A DNA stretch of 58,320 nucleotides, taken from NCBI RefSeq assembly GCF_013697085.1, contig NZ_JACEFT010000025.1, positions 1 to 58,320 of the forward strand, in the 5' to 3' direction. Under the pieces are notes generated by a model, which made no database searches, was not told the origin of the DNA, and worked only from the letters and a program-made list of their open reading frames with translations. This DNA is from Billgrantia kenyensis. GTDB lineage: Bacteria > Pseudomonadota > Gammaproteobacteria > Pseudomonadales > Halomonadaceae. The first letter of the stretch is position 1; every line of letters begins with the position of its first letter. This document shows positions 1 to 8,914 of this stretch, piece after piece. The translations under genes and the position numbers were made by a program.

Positions 1-222
1 TTCGGCGTGCTGATGGCCTTCGTGCTCGGCATCGGCCTGCTCACCCCGCCGGTGGGAACCTGCCTCTACGTGGGCTGTGGCGTGGGCAAGGTATCGATGG
101 AGGCGCTGGTCAAGGCGATGCTGCCCTACTACGCGGCCCTGCTGGTGGTGCTGGCCATCCTCATTGCGTTCCCCGGCCTGGTCACCTGGCTGCCAGACCT
201 GACCGCCGTACGCGGCAACTGA
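1..222 (+). CDS. TRAP transporter large permease, C-terminal end (partial)
   Basis: The reading frame is open from the first base, so only the last 73 residues are present. Two hydrophobic stretches flank a G-rich TPPVG loop, which matches the final helices of the DctM/large permease subunit of TRAP transporters; this subunit forms the sodium-coupled path across the inner membrane. The next gene starts 41 bases on, on the same strand, and encodes a sugar-acid catabolic dehydrogenase, so the transporter probably imports a sugar acid for that pathway (inference). The rest of the gene and its partner subunits lie outside the window. Confidence 0.85.
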   Translation, partial: FGVLMAFVLGIGLLTPPVGTCLYVGCGVGKVSMEALVKAMLPYYAALLVVLAILIAFPGLVTWLPDLTAVRGN

Positions 223-263
223 CCTCGTGCCAACCGAAACCTGACTGAAAAATGGAGCTCATC

Positions 264-1841
264 ATGACCCTGGAAGGCAAGATGCTGATCGGACGTGAAG
301 CCACTAGCGGCAGCTCCCAGCCCATCAGCGCCGTCAATCCCGCTACCGGCGAACGCCTGGAGCCCGCCTACCTGGGGGGCACCCAGGCCGAGGTAGAGCG
401 CGCCTGCGTGCTGGCCGACGAGGCGTTCGACCACTTCCGAGACACAGCGCTGGATGAGCGTGCAGCGTTTCTGGAGACGATTGCCAGCGAGATCGAGGCG
501 ATAGGCGACGCGTTGATCGAACGCGCCATGGCCGAGACCGGCCTGCCCCAGGCACGTCTCGAGGGCGAGCGCGGCCGCACCTGCGGCCAGCTGCGCCTAT
601 TTGCCTCGGTGGTGCGCGCCGGCGAGTGGCTCGACGTGCGCATCGACCCGGCCCTGCCCGAGCGCGAGCCGATGCCTCGCGCCGACCTGCGGCAGCGGCA
701 CATTCCGCTCGGCCCGGTCGCCGTGTTCGGCGCCAGCAATTTCCCGCTGGCCTTCAGCGTGGCCGGCGGTGACACCGCATCGGCTCTCGCAGCCGGCTGC
801 CCGGTAGTGGTCAAGGGCCACTCCGCTCACCCCGGCACCTCGGAGCTGGTCGGCCGCGCCATCCAGCGTGCGGTGGCCAAGTGTGGCCTGCCCGAGGGCG
901 TGTTTTCGCTGCTGTTCGGCTCGGGCAGCGAGATCGGTCAGGCCCTGGTGGCCGATCCACGCATCCAGGCGGTGGGCTTTACTGGCTCCCGCCGCGGCGG
1001 CACTGCGCTGATGGCGACCGCGCAGGCCAGGCCGCAGCCGATTCCGGTGTATGCCGAAATGAGTTCGATCAACCCGGTATTCCTGCTACCCGAAGCGTTG
1101 CGCAGCCGAGGGCCGCAGCTCGCCGAGGGCTTCGTCGCCTCGCTCAACATGGGCGCCGGCCAGTTCTGTACCAATCCCGGCTTGGTGATCGCCGTCGCCG
1201 GCGCCGAACTCGATGCCTTCATCGAAGCCGCGGGCGCAGCGGTGAGGCAGAGCGCCGCCCAGACCATGCTCACCCCGGGAATCCACCGCGCCTACCAGCA
1301 GGGCGTTGAACGACTCGCCGCCAACCCCTGGGTCAAGGAGGTGGCCCGCGGCCCGCTGGGCGAGTCGGCTCATCCCTGCCAGGCCGGGCTGTTCGTCACC
1401 TCGGCGGAAGACTTCCTGGCCGACCCCGAGCTGCAGGAGGAGGTGTTCGGCGCCACCTCGCTGGTGATCGAGTGTGCCGATCTGGCCGAGATGCAGCGCG
1501 TCGCCGCGGGCCTGGAAGGCCAGCTCACTGCCACCTTGCAGCTCGATGATGGCGATCTGGAAGCCGCCAAGGGCCTGCTGCCGACGCTGGAGCGCAAGGC
1601 CGGGCGGATACTGGCCAACGGCTGGCCGACCGGCGTCGAGGTGTGCCACGCCATGGTCCACGGCGGGCCCTTCCCGGCGACCTCCGACTCCCGCACCACC
1701 TCGGTGGGCAGCGCCGCCATCCAGCGCTTCCTGCGTCCTGTGTGCTACCAGGCACTGCCGCAGGAGCTGCTGCCCGAGGCACTGCGCGACGGCAACCCCT
1801 GGGCGGTATCGCGCCTGATCGATGGCAAACGCGAGGCATGA
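264..1841 (+). CDS. 2-oxoglutarate-semialdehyde (2,5-dioxovalerate) dehydrogenase
   Basis: A 525-residue aldehyde dehydrogenase. The catalytic cysteine is Cys302 in [10 protein letters not shown] and the general base is Glu265 in PVYAEMSS; the nucleotide-binding part includes [15 protein letters not shown] and [11 protein letters not shown]. The length and the [10 protein letters not shown] motif fit the subfamily that oxidises 2-oxoglutarate semialdehyde to 2-oxoglutarate, the last step of non-phosphorylating pentose and hexarate routes. I chose the ATG at 264 because GGAG lies 6 bases upstream; an in-frame ATG at 252 lacks such a site. It follows a TRAP permease gene and precedes an FAH-family gene, consistent with a sugar-acid operon. 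The exact substrate is inferred. Confidence 0.88.
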   Translation: MTLEGKMLIGREATSGSSQPISAVNPATGERLEPAYLGGTQAEVERACVLADEAFDHFRDTALDERAAFLETIASEIEAIGDALIERAMAETGLPQARLEGERGRTCGQLRLFASVVRAGEWLDVRIDPALPEREPMPRADLRQRHIPLGPVAVFGASNFPLAFSVAGGDTASALAAGCPVVVKGHSAHPGTSELVGRAIQRAVAKCGLPEGVFSLLFGSGSEIGQALVADPRIQAVGFTGSRRGGTALMATAQARPQPIPVYAEMSSINPVFLLPEALRSRGPQLAEGFVASLNMGAGQFCTNPGLVIAVAGAELDAFIEAAGAAVRQSAAQTMLTPGIHRAYQQGVERLAANPWVKEVARGPLGESAHPCQAGLFVTSAEDFLADPELQEEVFGATSLVIECADLAEMQRVAAGLEGQLTATLQLDDGDLEAAKGLLPTLERKAGRILANGWPTGVEVCHAMVHGGPFPATSDSRTTSVGSAAIQRFLRPVCYQALPQELLPEALRDGNPWAVSRLIDGKREA

Positions 1842-1858
1842 ACCCTGAGGACGACACC

Positions 1859-2995
1859 ATGACGACCGATTATCTTCCCCACGATCTCGACCAGGCCCTG
1901 CTGGTGGGCCGCGTCTGGCGCGACACGGGGCCTGCCCTGGTAGTGATACGCCAGGGCGAGGTGGTGGATATCTCCCCCCACTGCGACTGCATGGCGGACC
2001 TGCTCGACCGCCACGATGCCGTCGACTTCGTGCGCCGCCTCGAGGGCGAATCCCTGGGCCGCGTGGATGAGCTGCTGACCAACTCCCTGGCCGAACCGCA
2101 GCAGACCCCCTACCTGCTCGCGCCCTGCGACGTCCAGGCCATCAAGGCCTGCGGCGTCACCTTCGCTGTCAGCCTGCTGGAGCGGGTGATCGAGGAACAG
2201 GCCGGCGGCGACCCCGCCAGGGCCAGCCAGCTGCGCGCCGAACTCAACGAGGTCATCGGCCAGGATCTGTCGCGCATCGTCCCGGGCTACGACGAGGCCA
2301 TGGCGCTCAAGGCAGCCCTCCAGGCCCGCGGCGCCTGGTCGCAGTACATGGAGGTGGGCCTTGGCGCCGACGCCGAGGTCTTCACCAAGGCCCAGCCGCT
2401 CTCCTCGGTCGGCTTCGGCGCTCACGTGGGCCTGCACCCGGCCTCGAAGTGGAACAATCCCGAGCCGGAGATCGTGCTGGCCGTGGACGCCTTCGGCAGC
2501 CCGAAGGGCGCCACCCTCGGCAACGACGTCAATCTGCGCGACATCGAAGGGCGCAGTGCCCTGCTGCTGGGCAAAGCCAAGGACAACAATGCCTCCTGCG
2601 CCATCGGCCCGTTCATCCGTCTGTTCGATGCGCACTTTACCCTCGACAGCGTGCGCCAGGCCCGCGTCTCGCTGCGCATCGAAGGCACGGACGACGGTTT
2701 CCTGCTGCAGGGCGAGAGCGACATGCGCGAGATCAGCCGTGATCCCCTGGACCTGGTACGCCAGACCGTCGGGGACCATCACCAGTACCCGGACGGCTTC
2801 ATGCTGTTTCTCGGCACCATGTTCTCGCCGATCCAGGACCGCGACAGCGAGGGTCAGGGCTTTACCCACCACCTCGGCGACAGCGTGACCATCGCGACCC
2901 CCAGCCTTGGCGCGCTGGTCAACCGCGTCGAGCACAGCGACACGCTCCCTCCCTGGACCTTCGGGATACGCCAATGGGCAGCCCATCGGCGCTGA
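1859..2995 (+). CDS. Fumarylacetoacetate hydrolase (FAH)-family protein, probable 2-keto-3-deoxy-sugar-acid dehydratase
   Basis: 378 residues. The C-terminal half has the FAH-fold core: GFGAHVGLHPASKWNNPEPE followed by an IVLAVD strand, with the acidic residues that normally bind a divalent metal, and later GNDVNLRDIEGRS. The N-terminal 100 residues are family-specific. Members next to 2-oxoglutarate-semialdehyde dehydrogenase usually act on 2-keto-3-deoxy sugar acids (GguC/AraD1-like), which would make the aldehyde used by the upstream enzyme; this is inferred from context. GAGG lies 8 bases before the ATG at 1859. An alternative ATG at 1838 overlaps the upstream stop codon as ATGA, so translational coupling is possible. 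It converges on the glutaminase gene with a 38-base gap. Confidence 0.82.
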   Translation: MTTDYLPHDLDQALLVGRVWRDTGPALVVIRQGEVVDISPHCDCMADLLDRHDAVDFVRRLEGESLGRVDELLTNSLAEPQQTPYLLAPCDVQAIKACGVTFAVSLLERVIEEQAGGDPARASQLRAELNEVIGQDLSRIVPGYDEAMALKAALQARGAWSQYMEVGLGADAEVFTKAQPLSSVGFGAHVGLHPASKWNNPEPEIVLAVDAFGSPKGATLGNDVNLRDIEGRSALLLGKAKDNNASCAIGPFIRLFDAHFTLDSVRQARVSLRIEGTDDGFLLQGESDMREISRDPLDLVRQTVGDHHQYPDGFMLFLGTMFSPIQDRDSEGQGFTHHLGDSVTIATPSLGALVNRVEHSDTLPPWTFGIRQWAAHRR

Positions 2996-3033
2996 CGCCC
3001 CTGCTCACAAGCGCCTGACAGATGGCTGAAAGC

Positions 3034-3972
3034 CTAATAGATCGACAGACCCAACCGACCCGCCAGCTCAGTGATCATCTTCAGTGCCCGGGTCGAATTG
3101 CCATGCTGGTTGAGCGCCGGGCTCCAGGCGCTGATGATGCCCTGCCCCGGCACGATGGCCACGATGCCTCCACCGACGCCGCTCTTTGCCGGCAGGCCAA
3201 CGGAGAAGGCGAACTGGCCGGACTGGTCGTACATGCCGCTGGTCGAGAGGATGGCGTTGATGCGGTGGGCATCCCGAGGCGTGGTGACCCGCTCAGCGCT
3301 TAGCGGGTGCACCCCGCGGTTGGCCAGAAACAGCAGGCTCGTGGCCAGCTCTCGGCAGCTCATTTCCAGCGAGCACTGGAAGAAGTAGTGTGCCAGCACG
3401 TCTTCCACTTCCGCCTCGATGTTTCCGAAGCTCTTCATCAGATAGGCCAGTGCCGCGTTGCGACTGCCGTGGCGGGTCTCCGAAGCCAGCACCTCTTCGT
3501 TGATATCGCAGCGCTCGCAGCCGGCCAGGCGTCGCACGAAGCTGAGGAAAGCCTGACGGCTGGAAGAGAAGTGCGACACCAGGGTATCGGCCACCAGGAT
3601 GGCGCCGGCATTGATGAATGGATTGCGTGGGATACCGTGCTCCCACTCCAGTTGAACGATGGAGTTGAATGGCTGGCCGGAGGGCTCCATTCCCACCCGC
3701 TGCCAGAGATCATCGCCCATGCGCTGCATCGCCAGAACAAGGCCAAACACCTTGGAGATGCTCTGAATCGAGAAAGGCATGTCGGCATCGCCCGCGACAT
3801 GCACCTCGCCCTCCAGGGTAGCGAAGGCAATACCGCAACGGCTGGCATCCACGCTGGCCAGTGCAGGAATATAGTCAGCGACCTGGCCGTCACAGGGCTG
3901 CCCCAGGGCGGCTGCGTGGATCTCGCCAAGGGTCTGCTCGCGACACGCCTCACCGTCTGGGAGCACGCTCAT
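3034..3972 (-). CDS. glsA: Glutaminase
   Basis: 312 residues, close to the usual 308 of bacterial serine-type glutaminases. It hydrolyses L-glutamine to glutamate and ammonia in the cytoplasm. The active-site SxxK motif is at residues 71-74 (SISK), and the characteristic GIPRNPFINAGAI and GLPAKSGVGGGI segments are present. The ATG at 3972 follows an AAAGGAG ribosome-binding site; the frame stays open upstream, but the extra residues look like untranslated leader. It lies downstream of the YfcC-type transporter gene on the same strand with a 153-base gap holding a hairpin, so it may have its own promoter. Confidence 0.95.
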   Translation of the reverse strand: MSVLPDGEACREQTLGEIHAAALGQPCDGQVADYIPALASVDASRCGIAFATLEGEVHVAGDADMPFSIQSISKVFGLVLAMQRMGDDLWQRVGMEPSGQPFNSIVQLEWEHGIPRNPFINAGAILVADTLVSHFSSSRQAFLSFVRRLAGCERCDINEEVLASETRHGSRNAALAYLMKSFGNIEAEVEDVLAHYFFQCSLEMSCRELATSLLFLANRGVHPLSAERVTTPRDAHRINAILSTSGMYDQSGQFAFSVGLPAKSGVGGGIVAIVPGQGIISAWSPALNQHGNSTRALKMITELAGRLGLSIY

Positions 3973-4016
3973 CGGGGGGATCTCTCCTTTGCTGGGGTTA
4001 CCAGGGCGAGCAAGAC

Positions 4017-4049
4017 AGGGGCGAGTCCCGGTTGGGAACCCGCCCCTGG
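4017..4049 (-). terminator. Stem-loop between the YfcC gene and glsA
   Basis: CAGGGGCG pairs with CGCCCCTG, and an inner TCCC/GGGA pair closes a small loop. On the minus strand it lies downstream of the transporter stop codon. The following T run is poor, so this is a partial terminator or RNA-stability hairpin rather than a strong terminator. Confidence 0.45.
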
Positions 4050-4125
4050 CTTCGGCCCTGCTGGCCAATTTCGGTTGTCGGTGCCTGTCTCGAACGCTGA
4101 GCTCGCGTCGAGTAGCCGACCGAGT

Positions 4126-5538
4126 TTAGTAACCTAGATAGTGCCCGGCAACAAGGGCAAGCCAGCACATCGCATAGATAAGCACCATCAGGGGCATGAT
4201 CACGCGCAGCCACTGGGCATAGGAGACCTTGCCCAGGGCCAGCATGGCCAGGGTGCCCCCCGAGGTCGGAACGATGAGGTTGGTCAGGCCATCGCCTACC
4301 TGAAACGCGGTGATCATGAGCTGTCGGCTCATGCCGATGAGGTCCGCCAGAGGAATCAGGATCGGCATGGTCACCAGCGCCTGCCCCGAACCGCTCGGTA
4401 CGAACAGGTTGATCACCCCCTGGATGAGACTGGAGGCCACGGCCGCCAGAGCGATCGGCATATCGCCCACCAGGGTGCTCAGCGAGTTGACGATGGTATC
4501 GATGATCTGGGCATCCTCCAGGATCACCTGGATTGACGCGGCAACACCGATCACCAGCGCACCGGCCGTGACGGAGGCGGCGCCCTCCATCATCTGCTTC
4601 ACCAGTTCGTTGGCACCGAGGCCATTGGCAAAGCCGATCACGATCGCCATGAGCAGGAACATGGCGGCAATTTCGTTGATGTACCAGCCGCGAGTGAAGA
4701 CGCCTACCAGCATGATTGCCAGGCCGGTCAGGAAGATGCCGAGGGTAATGAGGTTGCTGCGAGTCAGGGTGTAGTCCTTGAGCTGCTTGGTCAGCTCAGC
4801 GGGCTGGTCATCCCGGTAGTCCACATGCACCACGTAACGGCAGATGAATATGCTCAGCGTTGCCAGGCAGGCCAGTACCATCAGCGTGCGCAACCACCAG
4901 CCGGAGAAGGTCGGCAGCTCGCCGATGCCCTGCGCGACCCCCACGGTATAGGGATTGATCGGCGAGAGCGCAAAACCGATACCGATACCGCCCACGGCCA
5001 TCACCACGCCCACGAGACGGGAGCAGCCTATGGCCGTGGCGATCAGCACCCCGATCGGTACCAGGGCGATATTGTTCTCGAAACCCACGGCCACGCCGAA
5101 GAAGCCGTAGATGAAAGTGCCGGCCGCAATGATCAGGTTGCGGCTCTTCACGCTGTTCTCGGCGCCGGCCTTGTAGACGGCCACCCCGATCGCGTTCTCC
5201 AGGGCGCCGGTGCGCTGCAGGATATGGAACAGCCCGCCGGCAATGAACACGATGAACAGGAACTGGGAGGCGCTGATCAGCCCCTCGGGGATGGCAACGA
5301 ATATCCTGAAGAAATGCAGGTTTGCTACGTCTGCCAGGTACTCGAAGGAGCCCGGAATGACAGTGGTGCGGCCGTCGACCGTTTCTCGCTCGAACTCGCC
5401 GGCGGGCACGATGAAGGTCATCAGGTACGCGGCCACCAGGATCAGAAAGATCAGGACCATGGGATCCGGTACCTGCTTGTACCACTTGCGGTCCACCGGG
5501 GCGGCCGCCTTGCTGGTCTGTTGCTGTTGTTGGCTCAT
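4126..5538 (-). CDS. YfcC/DcuC-type inner-membrane carboxylate or amino-acid transporter
   Basis: 470 residues with about twelve hydrophobic segments and a short Gln-rich N-terminus. The sequence resembles the YfcC family (ion-coupled carriers of basic amino acids or C4-dicarboxylates): an early FIVPAGEFERETVDGRTTV segment, GGIGIGFALSPINPYTVGVA near the middle and VPSGSGQALVTMPILIPLAD towards the end. The start at 5538 follows AAGGG by 7 bases. The gene starts 52 bases after the M20 amidohydrolase gene on the same strand, so the two are probably co-transcribed and the carrier may supply or export what the amidohydrolase handles. The substrate cannot be read from the sequence. Confidence 0.85.
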   Translation of the reverse strand: MSQQQQQTSKAAAPVDRKWYKQVPDPMVLIFLILVAAYLMTFIVPAGEFERETVDGRTTVIPGSFEYLADVANLHFFRIFVAIPEGLISASQFLFIVFIAGGLFHILQRTGALENAIGVAVYKAGAENSVKSRNLIIAAGTFIYGFFGVAVGFENNIALVPIGVLIATAIGCSRLVGVVMAVGGIGIGFALSPINPYTVGVAQGIGELPTFSGWWLRTLMVLACLATLSIFICRYVVHVDYRDDQPAELTKQLKDYTLTRSNLITLGIFLTGLAIMLVGVFTRGWYINEIAAMFLLMAIVIGFANGLGANELVKQMMEGAASVTAGALVIGVAASIQVILEDAQIIDTIVNSLSTLVGDMPIALAAVASSLIQGVINLFVPSGSGQALVTMPILIPLADLIGMSRQLMITAFQVGDGLTNLIVPTSGGTLAMLALGKVSYAQWLRVIMPLMVLIYAMCWLALVAGHYLGY

Positions 5539-5590
5539 GATAAACCCTTGAGTCTTCGTCAGGTCTTGTTGGAATGGCAGGAGTAAGACG

Positions 5591-6853
5591 TCATGCCGGC
5601 GGCCGGCCCGAGGCCAGCCGCCGGCATGCATGGACGAGCACCTCGACGGCTGCCGTCAGGTCCTCGGGTTCGATGGCTTCACTGGGGTGATGGCTGACCC
5701 CCTCACGGCAGCGCACGAAGAGCATGCCGATATCGCACAGGTCGACCATGGCAAGGCCGTCATGGCCAGCACCGCTGAACATCACTTGCGGCTCGACTCC
5801 GCTATCCCGTACCGCTTCTTCCAGGGTGGCGGTCAGCCAGGCCGAGCACTGCACGGCAGCCTGCTCGTAGGTCTGGCTGTGGTCGAAGGCCAGGCCGAGC
5901 GACTTGAGCGCAGCATCGGCCTGCTCGAGCAAGCGCTGCCTTGCCCGGCGGCGAACCTCGTCCCGGGGTGAGCGCAACTCGATGCTGAGGGTTGTGGTCT
6001 GCGGGATGACATTGACGCCGTTGGGTGCGTTCTCGATCTTGCCCACCACCCCGACCAGGTCGTCGGTCTCCTTGCACAAGGCATCGACAAGGCGGATGAC
6101 CTCGGCGGCCCCGACCAGGGCATCACGGCGCAGCGCCATCGGGACGGTGCCGGCGTGGCCGGCCATGCCGTGGATGGTCAGTTGGTGCCGCTCGATGCCG
6201 GTAATGGCGTCGACCACCCCGACCGGCAGCGAAGCATGTTCCAGCTGCGGTCCCTGCTCGATGTGCGCCTCGAGGAAGGCAACGACCTCCTCTGGGCGAT
6301 AGCGGTCCTGGGGAATGCGTGCCGGATCGCAGCCAAAGGCTTCCAGTGCCGCCTGAAGCGTAACGCCGTTATCGTCGGCAGCCTCGAGCATCTCGGGCTC
6401 GAAGGTCCCCGCCAACACCTTGGAGCCCAGCAACGTCGAGCTGAAGCGGGTGCCCTCCTCGTCGCTGAACGCCACCACATCGATGTGGAACGGGAGCCCG
6501 ATATCGTTTTCCCGCAGATACAGGACCAGTGCCAGCGGCAGGATCACGCCCAGCATGCCGTCATACTTGCCGCCGTTAGGCACGGTGTCCTGATGGGAGC
6601 CGATCAACAGCGTCCTGGCACCGGGCTCGGCACTGGCATGGCGACCGATCAGGTTGGCGGCATTATCCATCCTCACCGTCATGCCCAGCGCCTCCATCCA
6701 CTCGGTCAAGGCAGCAAGCAGGGCCTTGTGCTCGTCGGTGGCGCACTGCCGAGTCACCCCCTCGCGCACGCTGTCTCGGGTCTCGCTGAAAGCCGAGGCG
6801 GCTTCCAGCCACTGCCAAGCCTGCCGGCCGGCCTGGTCCAGGGATAACGTCAT
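5591..6853 (-). CDS. M20 family Zn-dependent amidohydrolase (allantoate amidohydrolase / N-carbamoyl-L-amino-acid hydrolase type)
   Basis: 420 residues. Metal ligands are visible in order: His87 and Asp89 in GSHQDTVP, Asp98 in GGKYDG, the Glu pair at 132-133 in SDEEGTRF, the AHIEQGP segment, and a late HHPSE. GMAGHAGTVPM and FSGAGHDGLAM match the dimerisation/substrate domain of this branch of M20. These enzymes split a carbamoyl or ureido nitrogen from allantoate, ureidoglycine or N-carbamoyl amino acids; which one applies is not clear, and no allantoinase or hydantoinase gene is in the window. The ATG at 6853 has GAGG 5 bases upstream; a GTG at 6859 is an alternative. A perfect palindrome lies 44 bases upstream. 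Confidence 0.86.
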   Translation of the reverse strand: MTLSLDQAGRQAWQWLEAASAFSETRDSVREGVTRQCATDEHKALLAALTEWMEALGMTVRMDNAANLIGRHASAEPGARTLLIGSHQDTVPNGGKYDGMLGVILPLALVLYLRENDIGLPFHIDVVAFSDEEGTRFSSTLLGSKVLAGTFEPEMLEAADDNGVTLQAALEAFGCDPARIPQDRYRPEEVVAFLEAHIEQGPQLEHASLPVGVVDAITGIERHQLTIHGMAGHAGTVPMALRRDALVGAAEVIRLVDALCKETDDLVGVVGKIENAPNGVNVIPQTTTLSIELRSPRDEVRRRARQRLLEQADAALKSLGLAFDHSQTYEQAAVQCSAWLTATLEEAVRDSGVEPQVMFSGAGHDGLAMVDLCDIGMLFVRCREGVSHHPSEAIEPEDLTAAVEVLVHACRRLASGRPPA

Positions 6854-6896
6854 GCTCACCTCACTGGCAGTCGAGCGTCTTTGGAACGCCCCGTCT

Positions 6897-6912
6897 ATTT
6901 ATCATGATAAAT
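6897..6912. promoter_or_regulatory. Operator-like palindrome upstream of the M20 gene
   Basis: ATTTATCATGATAAAT is a perfect 16-bp palindrome, 44 bases upstream of the amidohydrolase start. A near copy lies upstream of the DUF1028 gene. The adjacent GntR/FCD regulator is the likely binder (inference from proximity and symmetry). Confidence 0.7.
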
Positions 6913-7081
6913 TAGGCTAGATGACGCTTTCTGCACATGTCAACTCAGCGGCAGCAGACGGCAGCCGCGTGAAAGGAGTCAGCCAAGGGAAATAATCAGG
7001 AGCGGTAGGCAGTTGGCCCATCAAAAGGCACTGACGAGCTAGACCTTTGTCTAATCCCGTGGGATGGAAGCAGGCCCGTCT

Positions 7082-7747
7082 TCAGTGGCGGTGGGGGTCA
7101 CTCGCCGTAGGCAGGCGCGTCAGGAACGCCTGGAAGTCAGCATCACCCTGGATATGCTGGTAAAGCGCATGCAGTTCGACGATGGCGTCCTGCGCGAGGT
7201 CGATACGCAGATCCACGGGCAGACCGCCGGGCGCTCGCACCTTGAGCGCTGCCGAGCGAGTCCCCCGACGGTCGCCCCCATGGCGCTGGGCAGCCTGCAG
7301 GGCAGCAATCAGTGCCTCCGCCAGCCCCTTCTCGTCACAGGCATGGCGGTAGGCGGCCACCATCGCGGGGATCACCTCGTCACTGGCCAGCATATTGCCT
7401 GCCACCACCAGCCCCGACTCGAGGTGCATGTCTGCGATTGCCACGTTCTGCTCCCCCGTCCAGCCGGCAGCCTGCCCCAGCCCATCCATGAAAGCGACCT
7501 GGCGCCAGGCCTCGCCGTGATCCTGTCGGCGAAGGTCGCTGACGATCGAGTCGACATCCCTGTCATTGGCCAACCACGCCAGCCCCTGCTCGGCTGCCAT
7601 CAGGCTGGTGCTGTAGCCTTGGGTGATCGCCGCACCCACACCGGGCAGCAGATGCGGCACGAAGCCGCCAAGCGCGGGACCGCCGGTAGCGCAGGCCACG
7701 CCAAGGGTCTGTGAGTCGGCATCCAGGGCAATCAGGCTGTAGGTCAT
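7082..7747 (-). CDS. DUF1028 family protein (predicted Ntn-hydrolase fold)
   Basis: 221 residues. The N-terminus MTYSLIALDADSQTLGVACA and the GGPALGGFVPHLLPGVGAAI stretch are typical of DUF1028, a family with an Ntn-hydrolase-like fold whose reaction is unknown. Members often sit beside M20 peptidases or amidohydrolases and transporters, as here. The gene precedes the M20 gene on the same strand but is separated by 228 bases that contain a separate operator, so the two may be transcribed independently under one regulator. A TATAAT-like -10 on the minus strand (7792-7797) lies inside the second operator copy. Confidence 0.85.
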   Translation of the reverse strand: MTYSLIALDADSQTLGVACATGGPALGGFVPHLLPGVGAAITQGYSTSLMAAEQGLAWLANDRDVDSIVSDLRRQDHGEAWRQVAFMDGLGQAAGWTGEQNVAIADMHLESGLVVAGNMLASDEVIPAMVAAYRHACDEKGLAEALIAALQAAQRHGGDRRGTRSAALKVRAPGGLPVDLRIDLAQDAIVELHALYQHIQGDADFQAFLTRLPTASDPHRH

Positions 7748-7784
7748 GGAGGATCTCGCGTTGACTTGGCTAGGGTGGACCCAT

Positions 7785-7802
7785 GTTTATCATTATAAAT
7801 TA
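7785..7802. promoter_or_regulatory. Second copy of the GntR-type operator
   Basis: GTTTATCATTATAAATTA matches the site at 6897-6914 in 16 of 18 positions. It lies between the divergent DUF1028 and GntR genes and overlaps a minus-strand TATAAT, which would suit repression of the DUF1028 gene and possibly autoregulation. Confidence 0.68.
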
Positions 7803-7961
7803 CCAGCGACTAGCCTGGCACCCCGAAGGACGCCAAGGCAGCCGCAGCGTCGGCGATCGGAAATCGCAGGGTGGACAGCCCAATCGGAGCCGTGGATCAT
7901 CGTGCCATCCCGGCCCGGGCAAGCGAGGCCGGCAGGTATTTTGCAATCGATAGAGAGCCTC

Positions 7962-8789
7962 ATGAAGCGAGCACGCCAAGCAGGTCGACGCAAGCGTACC
8001 GAGGTCATCGGTGACGCCGTCAAGGAGTACATCGCCCGCCATGGGCTGAGCCCCGGTGACCGCCTGCCTCAGGAGTCGGAACTGATCGAAGCGCTGGGCG
8101 CCTCCAAGGGCACCATCCGCGAGGCGCTGCGGGGGCTGGAGGCTCAGGGTCTGATCCAGACCCGCACGGGCCCAGGTGGCGGCGCCTTCATCAGCGAGGT
8201 GAGCGATGACCGGGCCATGGAGATGCTCGGCAACTACTTCTTCTTCAAGCCGCCGACCATTCATGACATCTACGAAGTGCGCAAGGCACTATGGCCGGCG
8301 CTGGTTACCAGTCTGGACGGCGTACTGGATGACGAGGCCTTCACACGCCTCGAGGCGGTAACGAGCTATTACGACCACCCCCCGGCTTCACTCGAGGAGG
8401 AGCGCACCCAGCGCATCAAGGAGCTGGAGTTCCACCTCGTACTGGTGGACTACTGCCCCAACCCGCTGCTCGCCCTGATGTGCCGCTTCCCCATTCGCCT
8501 GCTGATGAGCATGACCGTCTGCCAGCGAATCTACGACCAGCCCTACCCGGAGCTGCGCCAGCGCGGCTACCACTACCAGCGTCAGTTGATCGACGCCCTG
8601 CGCCGACGCGACAACACGGAGGCCCGCCGCATCGTCAGCGACCATATGCAGGCGGCACAGACATTGATGGAGGCGCGCGAGGCGCTGCTGGAGAAGACCT
8701 TCTTCAAGGCCGACGGCGGGTCGGATTCCGACCTCAGTCGTGAATACCTGGCGCTGACCGGCTACGCCGGTGGCACTGATGCCAAGTGA
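7962..8789 (+). CDS. GntR family transcriptional regulator, FadR/FCD type
   Basis: 275 residues. An N-terminal winged helix-turn-helix at about residues 12-80 (SPGDRLPQESELIEALGASK followed by TIREALRGLEAQGLI) is followed by an all-helical FCD ligand-binding domain. The frame is open further upstream, but homology begins at the ATG at 7962. It is divergent from the DUF1028 gene, with an operator-like site between them repeated upstream of the M20 gene. It probably controls the nitrogen-salvage cluster at 4.1-7.7 kb; the effector is unknown. Confidence 0.9.
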   Translation: MKRARQAGRRKRTEVIGDAVKEYIARHGLSPGDRLPQESELIEALGASKGTIREALRGLEAQGLIQTRTGPGGGAFISEVSDDRAMEMLGNYFFFKPPTIHDIYEVRKALWPALVTSLDGVLDDEAFTRLEAVTSYYDHPPASLEEERTQRIKELEFHLVLVDYCPNPLLALMCRFPIRLLMSMTVCQRIYDQPYPELRQRGYHYQRQLIDALRRRDNTEARRIVSDHMQAAQTLMEAREALLEKTFFKADGGSDSDLSREYLALTGYAGGTDAK

Positions 8790-8850
8790 GCAGCCCGGGC
8801 CGGCGAATATCTGGCAGGGACATGCACAGCGGCCAAGGGGGAAACGAAAA

Positions 8851-8878
8851 GCCCCGACACCTTTGAGGGTGTCGGGGC
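8851..8878. terminator. Terminator hairpin after the GntR gene
   Basis: GCCCCGACACC pairs perfectly with GGTGTCGGGGC around a TTTGA-centred loop, preceded by an A-rich stretch. It lies between convergent genes and could act in both directions. Confidence 0.8.
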
Positions 8879-8887
8879 CTTCGACTC

Positions 8888-8910
8888 ATGCCGGGCGTTG
8901 AGCCCGGCAT
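8888..8910. terminator. Second hairpin between convergent genes
   Basis: ATGCCGGGC pairs with GCCCGGCAT around GTTGA, four bases before the stop codon of the minus-strand helicase gene. Together with the preceding hairpin it forms a double terminator region. Confidence 0.6.
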
Positions 8911-8914
8911 TCAT

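Noticed and set aside
252..263. Start of the semialdehyde dehydrogenase at the ATG at 252
   Set aside because: The GGAG that begins two bases after this ATG is well placed for the ATG at 264, and nothing similar precedes 252.
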